Assembly: GCA_026874595.1 (NCBI GenBank)
Contig: CM049309.1
Coordinates: forward strand, 69,610,926 to 69,674,925
From: Sipunculus nudus
Lineage: Eukaryota; Annelida; Sipuncula; Golfingiida; Sipunculidae
Direction: 5' to 3'
DNA length: 64,000 bases
The position numbers and the translations under genes are program-made. This document shows positions 25,193 to 39,133 of the stretch, piece by piece (the stretch's first letter is position 1; each line of letters begins with the position of its first letter). Under the pieces are notes generated by a model that saw only the letters and a program-made list of their open reading frames with translations, did no database searches and was not told where the DNA came from.

Positions 25193-26583
25193 AGCCAACT
25201 AGCATATGGGTAGTCGACAAGCTACTATGTGTATCTGCCGAAATCAGAGTGGGACGGGTCAAGCGAGGCATAAATTGAGTGGCAAGGGGAAATAGAGTGA
25301 GCTGTGTTGCATATTAGCATGGATGTCTGCAGCTGAAATGCGCCACCTACCACAAAATCTAGAAAGCTGTCCAAGTTGTATACATATTCAAAGTTTTAGG
25401 CAGATAAACCACTACTTGTATATGAGTGATTTTATTCCACAGCTGGACACTGTGCAAAAATGTTGACAGGTGGTGCCACTAATTTTGTGTATGATTAAGA
25501 GCTATGTGAGAATTATACACATGAAAAATTTCAGGGGGATATGTCAAACCAGTCATGAGACATAAGCCTGAATGTCTGCAGCGTAAACATAAATGTAGGT
25601 GGCACCACTTGCTACAAAATGGAGAAAGCTATCCAAGATGTATTACCATGCAAAATTTTAGGCAAATAAGTCAAACAACTACTGGGATATGAGTGATTTT
25701 AGCCGACAGCAGACAAACCAACGGACGCTGTGCAAAAATGGTTGCAAATGGCGCCAACAGTTTTGCGTATCATAAAGAGCTATGTAAGGTCTATACACAT
25801 GCATATTTTCAGGAAGATACAGCAAACAAGTCCTGAGATATAAGCCTGGATGTCTGCAGCATAAACATAAATGTAGGTGGCGCTACCTGCCACAAAATCC
25901 AGAAAGCTATCCAAGATGTATAAACCTGCAAAATTTTAGGCAGATATATCCAGATTTTATCCAAAGGCAGATGAACAGACAATGCCGGGCAAAAATGGTT
26001 GCAGGTGGTGCCACCAATTTTGCTTATGATGGAGAGCTATGTAAAATCTATACACATGCAAAATTTTGGCCAAATACGTCAGACAGACCCGAGATAAGAG
26101 ATTGGATGTCTGCAGCATTAACGTGAATGTAGGGGGTGCCACCTGTCATAAAATCAAGAAAGCTATCCAGGATGAAACACATGCAAAATTTCAGGTGGAT
26201 AGGTCCAGCCAATGCAGAGATATGAGCGATTTTATCCCAAGGCAGATGAAAAGATGGAGGCTGTGCAAAAATGGTTGCAGGTGGCCCCACCATTTTTAGT
26301 GTATATTATAAAGCTTTCCAAGGGCTACATTTGTGCAAAATTTTTAGCCTGATTGGTCAAACGGTTCCCAAGATATGTTGGTTTATGTGTGGAAACAGAC
26401 CCACAAAAAGGTCAAAGGTCAACCAAAAATGAGGGCGCAGCAGTTCACATGTGCCCTGATCATAAACCCGAATTTAAAAAAATTCCGCCCAGTGGTTACG
26501 GAGGATTTTTCTGGAAACCTATGTTATGGCAGTGTCTGACTGAAAACATAGTTTCCGCAAAAATCTGTTTTGGTGGATACAAT
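25193..26583 (+). mobile_element. R2 family element, copy d (older)
   Basis: 5' motif GGGTAGTCGACAAGCTACT and GTATCTGCCGAAA; 3' hairpin GTTTCCGC to GGTGGATAC at 26551-26580. Internal palindromes are eroded: GGTGGTGCCAC, GGTGGCGCTACC, GGTGGCCCCACC. Confidence 0.7.
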
Positions 26584-28099
26584 TATATGAATTGAAATCC
26601 TACTGGAATTGAAATCACACGAGCCTTTGCATTATGGATAATGTAGGTTTTTAATTTGAGAAGTAACTAAATATGAGCCATTTTTGTCAATGTACTGGGC
26701 CCAAAACACTACAAGAAATATTAATTAAAGTGGATCCCCCAACCAAGGCCCATAAACTAACTCTGCATGTCAGATATGTAACACAACCAGCCCCATTTAA
26801 TTTTATCCTACTGAAAACTGTTCATGCCTTGTGACATAACATGTCGTAAGATATAAGTGAAATCTGGTGTGATTTAGCCACATCTTGTAAATATACCAAA
26901 AAGATCTCAACATTTATTACATTTACAATATGATACAGTGTTATATATCTTAATAAATTATCAGATTTTCTAAACCCAATTATTCAAAGACTCATTTATC
27001 AAGATAGTTAAATTACTCAGAGTGAGTGTGCATGAGAGAGAATGAGAGAATGAGAAAACCATAGAGGGAGAGATGGAGGGAGAGGCACATACACAGACTG
27101 ACCCAAGGACAGACATGGTAGATGTCCTGAGAGAAGGCCCTCATTGGGACTATCTAAAAGAGGACTTTTCAGATGAGTAGATATTGTCTGATATCAGAAT
27201 GGGCCCCTTTAAGATAATGGTTTCAAAATGAAATATTGGGAGATACTTATATATTTCCAGAAGAGGACCATATATTCCTGTATACCTAATATGCCTAGTA
27301 AAACAGTGGGTACCTTTAAGAATCTGTAGAATCTAAAGGGTTTGCCTGCTATTCAAGAGTAAATGTCAACAGGAGCTTTATTGTGGGGTTACACTGAAGA
27401 AAAGTCTGTTGACTAAACCACAAAGAGTGACAGTGAGGAAATCAATCATTTGAAATTTTTGTTTACCATCAAATGTTACATATGGAGAAAAGGACACATT
27501 CTTATTCCATCACAGTGCACTATAGCAAACCTAAATTCAAGCGGCCTTGTCATAGCGATACTATTGATCAACACACGAGCCAAAATATTTGGTAAAACGG
27601 GTGAAAAAGAGACACTGTGTCTGTCAACAAATGACAAAGTACCTGTAACAAGGTACTCTCACGTACTATCCTTCAGTTAAATCATCATGTACCACAGCTT
27701 AGTGTATGCTTTACCTGTAACCGCTACTGTAACACCAGTAGCATGCAATCTATGCTTGAAGAATGACAGTGGTCCTCACTGCAAGCAGAGCAATGTTTAA
27801 GTGGTCTATGCCTGTTTTACATGATAGTACATGACTTGTTGCTCTAGAGTCTGAAGCATCCCTAATTCCATCTAACTCTCACACGCAGGGTTATTGGCAG
27901 AAATACTTGCCAATCATACTTTCAAATACTTTACATGTACAATTCCAGAGTGGAATGCCCTCAGCCCCATAGTGGTTGAATCTCAGCATTAATATCCCTG
28001 ATCATCCTTTTTTATTCTATGGCCATAAAGTGCATTCCCCAAATATTCAGCAGCAAACCCTGGCAATAAATGATGATAATGATGATCTACAGGATAAAA

Positions 28100-28160
28100 A
28101 TACAAGTGACCCATGGGTCATGATGCTCAGCTGACAGACTGACTTATGACTAGTGGGCCA
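28100..28160 (+). mobile_element. lone R3 5' end
   Basis: ACAAGTGACCCATGGGTCAT followed by GATGCTCAGCTGACAGACTG. No R3 body or 3' hairpin follows within several kb. Confidence 0.6.
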
Positions 28161-28654
28161 AAACCTTTTGTATCATAATACCACGCTCCCTTGGAGAAAA
28201 AAATAGTTGATTTCATTTAAGTTAAAACACTAAGGTCTGTGGAATGGAACCAATCAAAACGTCAAGCACTCTATCTAGGAGGTAATCTTCATGTGTGAAC
28301 TCATTAGTTCACACTCTAAAACTGGCCTCCTATCTATATACTTTTTTTTGGCTGGCTGATTTTACCAATTGTGCAAGCAAATAACCTGACATTTCTGGCT
28401 ATTTTGGTCTCTTCTGATTTTTCTCAATGATAGTAATTGACTTCAGGAATAATTTAATAAAAAGAAAGGTGGGAGCAATAATTGATAGTATTTTTTGGTT
28501 CTGTCATCAGGTTTAATCAATGATTTGACCCGATAAAACTTATTGGAAAATCATTGACATTGTCAACAATTTACTGATTTTAGCCTGCAAAAAATCAGCT
28601 ATCATATATATCATATTCAAATGCATACTGGGAAGACGGATATTTGAGGTGAAA

Positions 28655-28797
28655 AGATGGTCTAATGATCCATGAATCTATAGACTTTTGGGTTTGAGGT
28701 CCTTGGGTCAAATCCCAAAAAAGCCTGTGATGAGAAAACTGAGATATTTTCAGTCTTAACTTCATGTAGTGGCTTCATACATACAAACATACATACA

Positions 28798-28842
<45 letters not shown>
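28655..28842 (+). repeat. tRNA-derived SINE-like unit ending in (CATA)/(TA) microsatellite
   Basis: An A-box-like GGTCTAATGATCC and a B-box-like GGGTCAAATCCC are about 45 bp apart. The unit ends in CATACATACAAACATA and a pure (AT) run at 28800-28842. The box match is approximate. Confidence 0.4.
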
Positions 28843-28847
<5 letters not shown>

Positions 28848-29539
28848 CCAGAATATTTCTCTTTAAAGACTTAAAATATGATATGAATAACAACCTAAAA
28901 TTTCTCCAAGCTGAGATTCAGAATCTTAGTATCACTATTAGTTAATTGTTCCCTGAGAAGTAATCCTTTCTGGTAATCAGGTATGATAAGCCAGAAACTA
29001 AACTCCACAGTTTTTTCTTGGCAGGGGAGCAAATTTCCAATCACTGTATCAATGGAAAATTGAAAAATAATAAGACTACTTTGATCAGTCGCAGAAAATA
29101 TTTTACATTAAATAAGATATTAAAAAAAATCTGAAGTAAAAGAATTAAAATGTAGAAATGACTTAGATGAAATAATAACAATGTGAAATCAAACTTAAGT
29201 TTGCAAAATATTATAATGAAACTTTTAATATAAGAGATGTATTCCACAAAGTATTACAGTTTCACCAGGAAACACTAGGTTCATGAGCAGTTCACATGAC
29301 ATCAATTTGGAATCAAGATATTGTCCAATTACATCATGATATTACTTGGCATTCTTTCATTATTGCTGTAAAGCAAAGTATACACTTTTAAGTTACCCAA
29401 ATAAGGATGGTACAGAGACAAATGGTTCATTAATTAGACTCTGTGGTTGCAGGTCCAGTTCCAAGTGTTTAATCTAGTTACATCCATAGTATGATTGACA
29501 GCACTGTTGAAGCAACAGCACTGAAAGTGAAACTGACAG

Positions 29540-29735
29540 TGCTGCCACCTGGTTATGCTCCTCACTCATGAGATGAGATATCCTTTCTTGTAACTGCTGA
29601 TTTGTAAAGCAGGTTCCTTTTGCTTTGTGCGCACCCTGGTGGTCGAACCCAGAGAATCTCGCTTTACAAAGCAGCAGTTACAAGAAAGGAGAACTTGGAT
29701 GATTGAAGTGAGGAGTGTACCACCTAGTTAAAATA
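29540..29735. repeat. foldback element with 30-bp arms
   Basis: Left arm 29581-29610 and right arm 29661-29690 are inverted copies with 29 of 30 positions matching. The arms begin TCCTTTCTTGTAACTGCTG. The 50-bp loop contains CCTGGTGGTCGAACCC. Outside the arms CTCCTCACT also recurs inverted, so the structure extends imperfectly to nearly 200 bp. Confidence 0.8.
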
Positions 29736-30109
29736 AAATATCTTCCAAAAAAATGTCAAATTTTAAACAAATATGTAGAAAATTATTAATCGAATAACAG
29801 CGTCAGGAACTCTTAAAATTGCCAACTGGGGTGGATATATTATAAAGACCTGCTAAAAGCAATGTATCTCAACATGTTATCAAAATATTAGTTAAACTTT
29901 CGTAGCCAAATTTTATAGCTTTTTTGGCTTTTATAGTCATGAATGGAAGCACATCAAACATGCAAACTAGGAACAGAATGCTACCTTGTTCAGCTGATAT
30001 TGCCAACTACAGACCAAGAATCTAACTTTTAAAGAAAAGAAAAAGAAGAAGCTTTCTATACTTGTGAGCTTGGGATAAGATGTTGCAGTATATGACCTGC
30101 TCTTGGGCG

Positions 30110-30430
30110 CAAAGGTCAACAGAGTACGACAATGACTCCAACAGAAACTTGTTTATCCTAACAATAAGGCTAATGAGCCAAAGGTCAGTAAAGGTGGTAC
30201 AAGGTGGGCAGAGTAATTATTGTGTGAGCTATAACATTAATTAAACCAATGAATATCATGAACATAAGGGATGAAGACAATTAATCTCCTGATGTGGTAC
30301 AGCAGCTGAGTTTATGATGGCGAAATTGGCAAGCAACATGGAAGTGATGGCAGTAAATTACCACTTAGCAGGTGCTCTCTACCGGTTTTAACAGCACAGA
30401 TGATCCCGCTATATAAATATAGGGCATGAG
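30110..30430. repeat. diverged dispersed repeat also seen at 31360-31560 and 36490-36610
   Basis: ACTTGTTTATC, GAGCCA...GGTCAG and GGTACAAG recur in order near 36520-36590. TACAGCAGCTGAG and GCAGGTGCTC-like phrases recur near 31460-31510. Copies are too diverged to bound. Confidence 0.4.
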
Positions 30431-30489
30431 TCAGACAACCTGAACTACCTCATTATGACTGGTAAAGGTACTTGTAACTTTGGGTGTGA

Positions 30490-30730
30490 CCCTGTCAAGG
30501 CTTCTGTATTATAGGAGTAGAGCACAAAACTCAAAGATTGGAGGTTGTGAGTCAGCTGAGGAGCAGTGAGATTTTTTCATGGTCAGCCCCCATCAAGGAT
30601 GAGTGCTCTACAGGCTTAATGGGAAGGCTGTAACCCATATCTGTGTATCACTCACAAAGGAGTGCCTCCTAGCTAAGGTTCTTTAGCGTTATGACCCAGC
30701 AATGGGGCTGGTTACACACCCAGGACTTGC
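30490..30730 (+). repeat. tRNA-derived SINE-like unit
   Basis: AGGAGTAGAGCACAAAACTC and GGAGGTTGTGAGTCAG resemble the D-arm to T-arm portion of a tRNA. It is not an intact tRNA, since no acceptor stem closes. Confidence 0.4.
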
Positions 30731-31624
30731 AGGTGCGGTGGACACCAGGACTGGGTGATACCAGGATAGAAAATAACACGATAGAAAGCAAGTGCTACTG
30801 CCCTGCCATGATGATTCTCATTGAACTGGGACTCAGCAGATGTACATACTTTCATTAAGAATCAGATATGACAGCTTAAAAGATGGAGACTGTTACCTCC
30901 ATCAAAAAAAAAAAAAAAACATTGTCCAGTTGTTGACTTCCCCTTGATTCAAACACCATCATGGTTAACAAGGCAAAAGAGAGGAATTCCAAAATACATG
31001 AAAACAAAGAGCCAGGAAACTCTCGAAGACATATCACTCTGGTCATAATGCTGTCTTCATCTTTAACCTGAGGATCACCGAAGAGCTATGATCAACATCC
31101 TTTAATGTTGATTATAGGGTAAGAAACTAAGCACTTGTCATACTGGTGTCTTCATCCTCATTCAGTGACAAAACTAAATACAGATCTCATTGCTATCCCT
31201 GACACAGGAAGCTCTCTAAATATAGAAGCTCGGGACAATCTTTCAATGACTTGCTTACAAACACTAATGTCCCTCCATAGAGCACAACCACAACTCCTAC
31301 ACATCTTTAAAAAAACTGCTTATGAGCCAGTGGTCATTAGAATGGTAAAAGGTGACCAACTATGATAATAGGTTCTATAATTAACGAGTTACCAATACCA
31401 ATAATGGATCCACTGAATATCCTGATCTTAAAGAGTAAAGACGAGCACCTGACTTGATACAGCAGCTGAGGTCATAAAGGTAGTAAATTCCCACTCTGCA
31501 GATGCTCCCTTCCCGTGTGTTTGGCACTGATGATTCTGCTGTATCTAGCTAATATACAGACCTAGAGAATGTAAACCTCATCTTTAAGCCACCTTGTCAG
31601 GGATAGTAGAAAAGGTACAAGTAC

Positions 31625-31800
31625 TTTTGGGTGGGACATTGCCTAGTTGTTAAAGTGGTGACTAATGAATGACTTTGAATAGGTTTAAATCCCACCAGGT
31701 GTTCCAAGGTAAAACTGTGAGTACCCAAAAGAACATCTATGATACAAAGCCTGAATTCCAGGAGTCATAATAAAGGCAAATCATTTAAGTAATATGGCTT
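31625..31800 (+). repeat. tRNA-derived SINE-like unit
   Basis: TAGTTGTTAAAGTGG (A-box-like) and GGTTTAAATCCC (B-box-like) lie about 30 bp apart at 31634-31694. Confidence 0.35.
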
Positions 31801-31992
31801 AAGTACTTAGAAGCGACAAAAAAATTAAATTCATAAAATCATAAAAATGATGATATCAGCAAAAAATAACCTTTGCTTTCACCAAGATGGAAATCAAAAT
31901 GGAGTGCAAAGTCATAAAGCCTTAGTTGAGAAATGCTATCACTTGTGTCTTAATTTAATGAAAAGGGCACACATTTGAGCAAAATTAAAAAC

Positions 31993-34280
31993 AAGGCCTA
32001 CAGGCCTAATGCGAACCTGTGCATTGGGAAATACACCAGGTATAATGCTTCAATGCTGGACCATTACTTTTCATGTATATGAACTATGCAAGTACTAAAC
32101 ATTTTGAATAAGAAACAATTACACAAACATCACTGCTGAAATTCTGGCATGGGTGCACACAACACTAAAAAGATTGTAGCTGGCACCACCAGTCTTGTAT
32201 ACAACGAAGCTATCAGGGATATATACATACGCCCAATTTCAGACTGATATATCAAACCCCTCCTGAGAAAAACATGTGCAAAAGTCATGGTAGGTGGCGA
32301 CACCTGTCTTGTGTGCGAGAAAGCCATCAAAGACACATAGACAGGTCAAAATATTATGCCAATACATCAAACTTACCTTGAGTCTGATGCATGGGGCTGA
32401 CCAGGCTTAGGTGAGAAAGGCTGTTGCCCCGAGTGAACTGTGACAAATTGCTTGCTCAGACTACTGCACTGAGTGAACTCATGACCTGCACCTGGCTAGA
32501 CTGAGTGAACTTTTGACCTGTACCTGGCTGCACTGAGTGAACTCTTGACCTGTTGCATAATCTGACACAGTTGGCAGTCTGCCAAAGCTATAAATAGAAT
32601 GCAGCTACTGCACTGAGTAAATTCCTGACCCATACCTGGCTGCACTGAGTGAACTCTTGACTTGTTGCCTAATCTGATACAGTTGGCAGTCTGCCAAAGC
32701 TATAAATAGATCCAGACTGACCTCTAGCCTGTTGCCAAATCTGAAATAGTAGCCACACCATTGCATAAGCTCATGCAGGGGCCCTGCCCTGAGGGGCTTG
32801 ACACCCATGAAGTGATCACATGGTGCCCATGAGGTGTTCACATGTCACCCATGAGGTGATCACATGCCATGTGCTTGGCTGCACTGATTGAACTCTTGAC
32901 CTATATCTGGCTGCACTGAATGAACTCTTGATTTGTTCCCAAATCTGAAAAAGTTGGCAGTTTCTCAACCTATTTAAAGATACAGATTCAATCTTGGCCT
33001 GTTGGTATATCTGTTTACACATACTGAAAGACTTTGGTTAAAATTTCTTTTTTCAAGCCAACATATTCATAAAGTTTTTATCAAAATATCTAGAATAATA
33101 AAAGATGTAGTACTTTCATTGTTAAAGGTCCAATAGTTCTGCCAAAAATCATTCTAGTAAACTTGAACAAAGGCCACCTAAGAATAATTTTTGTGCAATG
33201 TTACAGAAGATATAATTGAAATAATAATTTTGTAGAAGAACACTATTGCAGTCCTCAGTTTGAAAAAGACATAATAATGGCCATAAGACCAACTTAAGCT
33301 TTTTACAACTCAACCAAAAATCAACAAACTCAGTTTATTCTGATATGGTTGAAAGAACCATGTCCTAGGATAATTCTTTTGAAAAATTGAACAATTCAAC
33401 TTGACAGTTTCATCATTAAGCTGAAAGAGGCTAAAATTATGAGTTTTTTTGCCCATTAAAAACAGGTCAATGTAGGTGGCACCACTAAATCTACAACTTC
33501 AAATATGAGTCATGTGACCAACATTTGCACAATACCTGGTAATGCTAGCTTCTGTCATTTCTGAGAGTACTATGTCAGTATGCTTACTTGGCCGAATGAC
33601 TGTTCAAATTTGTGTAACTCCACTAAAATTCATCAAATGCAAACCATTTGAATAAACTTGAGAGGGCTTGCCTCTGGGATCATTTAGTTAAATATTGAAC
33701 AATTTGGCTGGACTGTCTACAAGAAGACGACTTTTAAAATATTTTCAGCTTTTTCCCTATAAAATCTAAGTAAATGCAGATAGCAAAAAAATAAGCTGAA
33801 TCCCACAAAATTTGATATGTGACAGATTATTGCATAAAATCTGGGAATGGTAGCTCCTGCTATTCCTGAGAAATTATGGATTAATGTACAGATGACCAAT
33901 GACCCCCGAACAAAAAAAGGTCAATTCAGGTGGCGCCACCAATACCTGAATTTCATATATGACTCATGTGACCAACACTGGCAAAAAATGCTTTTTTGGA
34001 CAGATGACTAAGTTCAACTTCCTGAACAAAATTGAGGGAGATGGTATAAAAGATTATTTCTGTGAAATATTGAACAAGTTGGCTTGAGTGTTTTGGAGAA
34101 TAAGATTTTTAAAGATTTTTTTAGCTTTTTCTCTATAAAATTTAAGAAAATTTTCAGATGGCTAATTTTTTGCATTAAATTTCATGATGCTAGCTCCAAT
34201 CATTTTCAAAATAGTATGTGTTAACGTACAGAAGACAAACGCCGCCACACCATCGCATTAGTTCACAGGTTCATTAAAAA
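31993..34280 (+). mobile_element. R1 family element, copy d, first unit
   Basis: 5' palindrome AGGCCTACAGGCCT (31994-32007) and GCGAACCTGTG (32011-32021). It has minisatellite blocks of ACTGAGTGAACTCTTGACC (32460-32670), three GAGGTGATCACATG-type copies (32805-32870), the GGTGGCGCCACC at 33929, and the end TTCACAGGTTCATTAAAAA. Confidence 0.75.
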
Positions 34281-35676
34281 TTAATACAGATGCATATTAA
34301 ATGCAAAATTGTAACACAGATACATCTCACTGATGGCAAAATCTTGAATTAATTTGACTATGGATACCAATTATTTATAATCCATGTACAGCCGTCTTTA
34401 TATACCCACAGAGAGCTGTATACCTGTGATTGTAAACACTGCCTGGCATGAGGAATATCTAAAAATCATAAATCTACATTTTATAAAAGCTTTTAAAAAA
34501 CATTCTTGTCAATATTAACCACAGATAACCTGAAATCTAAATGTCTAGAGGCATGATGTAATAAATGCTGATAAACTGGTGCCAGTCTAGATGTATCTAG
34601 ATGTATCTGTGTATCTGCTTCACACAGCTAACATATATGGTAAAATGACTGAATTGAACCTTTATAATTCAGCCAAAATTCATTCCTTGGAACCATAAAA
34701 GACAATTATTATAAGAATTATTCAGGGGATTATTCTTGTAAAATATTAAACAAATTGGCCTCAGTAGGGTCAGTCAAAAAAAATTTTACAGGTTTATAAC
34801 TCATATTGGAAAATACAGCAAAATGGCTAAGTTAAGCTTCCCATAACTCAGCCTAAAAATCACTGAACCAAAACCATTTGAACAAACTTGAATTATCAAC
34901 ATCTAAGGATAATTAATGTGTGAGATTTAAGAATTTGGCCCAGTGGTTTTTGAGGAGAAGATCTTTGTAGCCACTGAGCTAAAATGGGCTGTTACATCAT
35001 ATGACTTAAGTCAGCTTCCCATAACTCAGCCAAAAGTCACTGAACTTAGACCATTTGAACAATTTTCAGAAAGCACTACCCTAGAATCATTTCTGTGCGA
35101 TATTAAACTATTTGGCCATATGGTTTCAGAGAAGAAGTTTTTTGTAGCTGTCAGTATGATACAGGCACTGATAACCCCCGTACAAAAAAGGCTGATGCAG
35201 GTGGCGCAACCAATACCTCAATTTCAGATATGTCTCAAGTGAACAACATTGGCATAAAATTTGGTGATGATAGCTCCAGCCATTTCTGAGATTGTAATTT
35301 TAGTATGCTTTTATGGACAGATGACTAAGTTCAACTTCCTGTAACTCGGCCAAAAATCACCAAACTTAAACCATTCGAACAAACTTGAAAAAGATTATTC
35401 CAGGAATCATTTCTGTGAAATATTTGACAATTTGGCTGAACAGTTTCAGAGAAGAAGATTTTTAAAGCTTTTTTAGCTTTTTCCCTATAAAACCTAAGAA
35501 AATGCAGTTAGCCAAAAAATAAGCAAAATCCGATATAATTTTTTAGATGACTAATTTTTTGCATAAAATTTCGTGATGCTACCTCTTGCCGTTTTCAAGA
35601 TAGTATGGGTTAACGTACAGACAACGGACAACGGCTGACGCCACACTATTGCATAAGCTCACAGGTTCGCTAAAAA
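34281..35676 (+). mobile_element. R1 family element, copy d, second unit (head-to-tail)
   Basis: It follows the first unit without a gap, starting TTAATACAGATGCATATTAA, and ends with CACAGGTTCGC (35660-35670) and TAAAAA. Only GGTGGCGCAACC remains of the palindrome (about 35200). The same pair in the same order recurs at 51190-53807. Confidence 0.75.
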
Positions 35677-38375
35677 TATGTATATAAGACAGTCCTGAAA
35701 AATTGTTTGGGAAAATTTCCCTCATGTGATAGGTATCAGAGACAGCATGCAGTTGAGCCCATGTTACTGAAGTGTGACAATGTAGTACAACACTTGAAAG
35801 CCTGATGAGGGGATCCTGGCGAATTACTGAGGTGGTCGTATGAATACACATATCTAGTCTTATTAACATCTTCATTATAACTCAATTCAGAATACCCAAT
35901 ACAGGATATACTTGCAGCCCAACCCTTACCAGGGATCCTAATACTTAGAAAATTTCACCATTCCAACTGAAAGGTATTAAACCAGGTTTGCCTTTCCGCA
36001 GAAAAAAATTGCTTCCTACCAGCATATCAAAGTTTCAGTCATACTTCGCTCAGTGTAAACCTGATCCTGCCATCTTACATGCCATCCTACATGCACATTT
36101 GCATGCAAAAAGAATAGAATGTTTTCAATAGAAAAACTTTTATATCAGAAACATGATTGTACAGGGAGAAAAATGGAAAATTTACATGAGGGCCTAATGC
36201 CGGAATATACAAGAAAGTACAGACCATTTTTATACAAAAATATAGGGAGTCAGTGAAACACCACCTGTGAAATATTTTGTTTTTGTGTCATGTTTGTTAC
36301 TACTTATCAGCTAATAATGTGGAAAACATCTCGGTGTTCACCTTTCCAATGGATTAGTATGAAAATGAAAAATGTCTTTCGGTGCATTAGTTTGCCTGTC
36401 TGAGACAGGCAGAAAAGCATTATTAGCTCTTTAAACTTAGCAGCTAGCCTAGAATAATCTTCCAGTGACCTGTTTATTCACAACAATGGTTTTTTCAACA
36501 GAGGACAATGAAATCACCAACATCAACTTGTTTATCTAAACAGTTAGTGTGACTGAGCCACTGAGTGACTGGTCAGCAAAGTTGTACAAGTGGTAATGAC
36601 ATGGGACATGAGAGCAGTGAGAAGCATCTTATAAATTTGTTTGCACCAATGGTGAAAATGACTTGTATATGTCATCTCAGGTATCAGACAAAAAATTAAA
36701 ATATTTACAACATTCAGAATTTGTCTGCATAGATTTAATTTAGGTGACAGCTAAACATATATGAAAGGCTGATCTATAAGCACTTCACTAGTGGTTTATT
36801 GGCAAAGTTCTAAATCAACATAATTTGCCATTTTCTTATTCAAAACATCATCAAATGTAATCTTCCTGGCAACTTTATAGATTTCTCTCTGTCCATACGG
36901 GACCTTTAAGAAATGGTTGTGATTTATGAAGTTAATCTTCACAAATCACCTCTTTGTCAGCTGATTTTACTGTTTTATATAAATAACCAAACCTGATTTT
37001 CTGACACCATGGGACCAATCAATAACTTCAGTGGATTAAATGTAAAAACGTGTATACACTGACAATCTTGTCAACATATCAGTGCCAGATTAAAGCAACC
37101 ATAGGTCCTTGGCCAGAAGAAAATGGGAAGTAATTATCATGAGATAAAAACATCAATCTCTTCTTTATCTCATCAGTGAAAGAGACCATTGCTGAAATTT
37201 TAGCATTGACACATAGATTGCTAATAAATTTATAACCTTCAATAAAGTTTACAAAAGTATGGGCCTGAATAGTAAATAGAGTAATCCTAATTTTGAATTT
37301 GTGCTCATATCTCATTTTGTCTTGAGTATGCCTCTGATTTTTATTGTTACAAATGAAATAAAATAACTTGAAAAATTTTATTTTTGAAAAGTGGCTAAGT
37401 CCTCTAGATTAAAAAAAACTAATTTACAGTCCATTAAGCCCATATATAAATCAAGAACATGTGTTATCATGCTATCCTAATCAGTGAAACACATACATAT
37501 ATTAATTTTTATAACAGACGCATCAAATTCCCCCTTAAATCAAATTCATTATAAAGATGAGACTGATGACAATGGAAGTATTTCTCATAAATATAACAAG
37601 AAATGACAGTCAACCTGACAGCATTTTGAATTTGATTTTATGACCCCATTTCAAAATAATATGTAATTTGTATTGTTCAGATTTTCCTACACTTCATACA
37701 TGATCACATTGTCAGGTTTTTCTAAAGATCTTATCAAATTGCAAATATCTAATCAACTCTTGGGTATGTGAGATGGCTTTAAGTAATTATAAAATTCTTG
37801 TAAAAAAAGAAATGCAAATAACTGAAAACCATCAAGAAAATCCTCTTCATATATTTTACAAGCATGCAAGGTAATACCTTGTTTCACTAGGTGATCTGTC
37901 TTTTGAAAGAGTGATCTAATATTATATAAGAATATGTCATGGTAAATATAGCCTTCATTATAACATCCAGAATATATATTTATATATATCTGAGACTCCA
38001 AATACATTCCCTACAAAAACAAACAATTCTCAGATAATTATTAGACCATTCATTTATTACCCATTGCGATAATCAGTATATTTTTCATTGCTACCTATTA
38101 TCAATAAATAACTTTCTGTAAGAGATGGTAAATCTAAGGCTTCATGCTTGTACTCAGTCCCTTTTTATGCATAAGCTGGATTTGCATCATAATTAGGGTA
38201 AAATGCAACATATCAACACAGTTTGAAATATATGCAAAATGCACATTACTAATCTGAAAGACACAAAAACAACAAAGAAACAATAACAGGGAGACTCTAC
38301 ATCTTCAATATATGGAAAATTACCTTAATTTTTTTTAACATTACTCTGTTAATTAATGTATAAAGCTTTTCTTAC

Positions 38376-38490
38376 CTTTCTAATGAGAGACCCCAGGCAA
38401 TTACAGAGACCCCTGGTGGCAAGCCCATAGGTAACAACATCTCTGGTCGGAAAACCCCGGAGTTACCCACTTCTACCCATTTCTTCAAAC
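38376..38490 (-). CDS. FARSA: FARSA coding exon (second from last), with most of class II motif 3
   Basis: This exon continues the synthetase core. The minus-strand translation begins [20 protein letters not shown] after a split glycine codon, then runs [17 protein letters not shown]. The [14 protein letters not shown] block and the AWGLSLER segment are characteristic of PheRS alpha. The latter is class II motif 3, whose arginine contacts ATP in this enzyme class. The acceptor is TTTTCAAG and the donor GTAAG. The exon is 115 bp: two bases to finish the glycine codon, 37 codons, and two bases (AG) that start the motif 3 arginine. The arginine codon is completed by the A at the start of the last exon, about 16 kb away. 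No frameshift or stop is present, so I take this as a functional exon. Confidence 0.97.
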
Positions 38491-39133
38491 CTTGAAAACA
38501 ATAAATTTGTTCAATAAATGACAAATCAGTATGACTACTCCAGTGATAGAGAATGAAAAATTTGTTTTAATTCTAATAACTTTATATTATACAATTTTTT
38601 TACACCTCTTTGTGAACCGATTGTACTGGATGGTGTCTTTTACCTGACATTTTTTTATGATATTTATGGTAAACTTGTACAAACCACCCAATCATTATCT
38701 GTCAGACTGTGTCCTTGACCCTGTCACCCCATGTTGCTTGTCATGACAGAATGGACTGATTTCTCAAGGAAAATTTAGTTATTTTGCTCAAATTCTTTGC
38801 AAGATATGGTACTTATTCCCTTCTTAATAAAGTCATACAAAAATGCAATTGTTCTACAGACAAAAAATATGTTACAAACGGGCATTTTTTTTCTTGTTTT
38901 AGGTAACATAATTTAGTCCATTTTCCATATATTTATATTATTGATCCAAGAAAAAAGGGAAGCGGTGAGCCCGTAGAACTTAATTTTTTTTGGATGGCCT
39001 AATTGCCAGAAATAAACCTTACATTGAAACATGCATATTACCTGGTTTCGGAGGCCTGACACATTGTCAGATCATGGTGTGTTGCATTGTGTTGAGACTT
39101 ACTCAAATTAAGAGAACTCAAGTCTTTATATTG

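Larger units (their letters stand above)
22401..38375 (-). other. FARSA: FARSA last intron (15,975 bp)
   Basis: The intron runs from the donor GTAAG beside 38376 to the acceptor CAG beside 22400, phase 2, splitting the motif 3 arginine codon. It holds one R4 array, one R2 element, a lone R3 head, several SINE-like units, a strong foldback and a 3.7-kb double R1. The parts 22401-23210, 24770-25190, 26590-28090, 28850-29530, 29740-30110 and 35680-38375 show no repeat or gene I recognise. A 19-bp near-palindrome, TGCCTGTCTGAGACAGGCA, lies at 36393-36411. Confidence 0.93.

Noticed and set aside
30520-30560. Possible tRNA gene
   Set aside because: The D- and T-arm-like boxes are present but no acceptor or anticodon stem closes; better called SINE-like.
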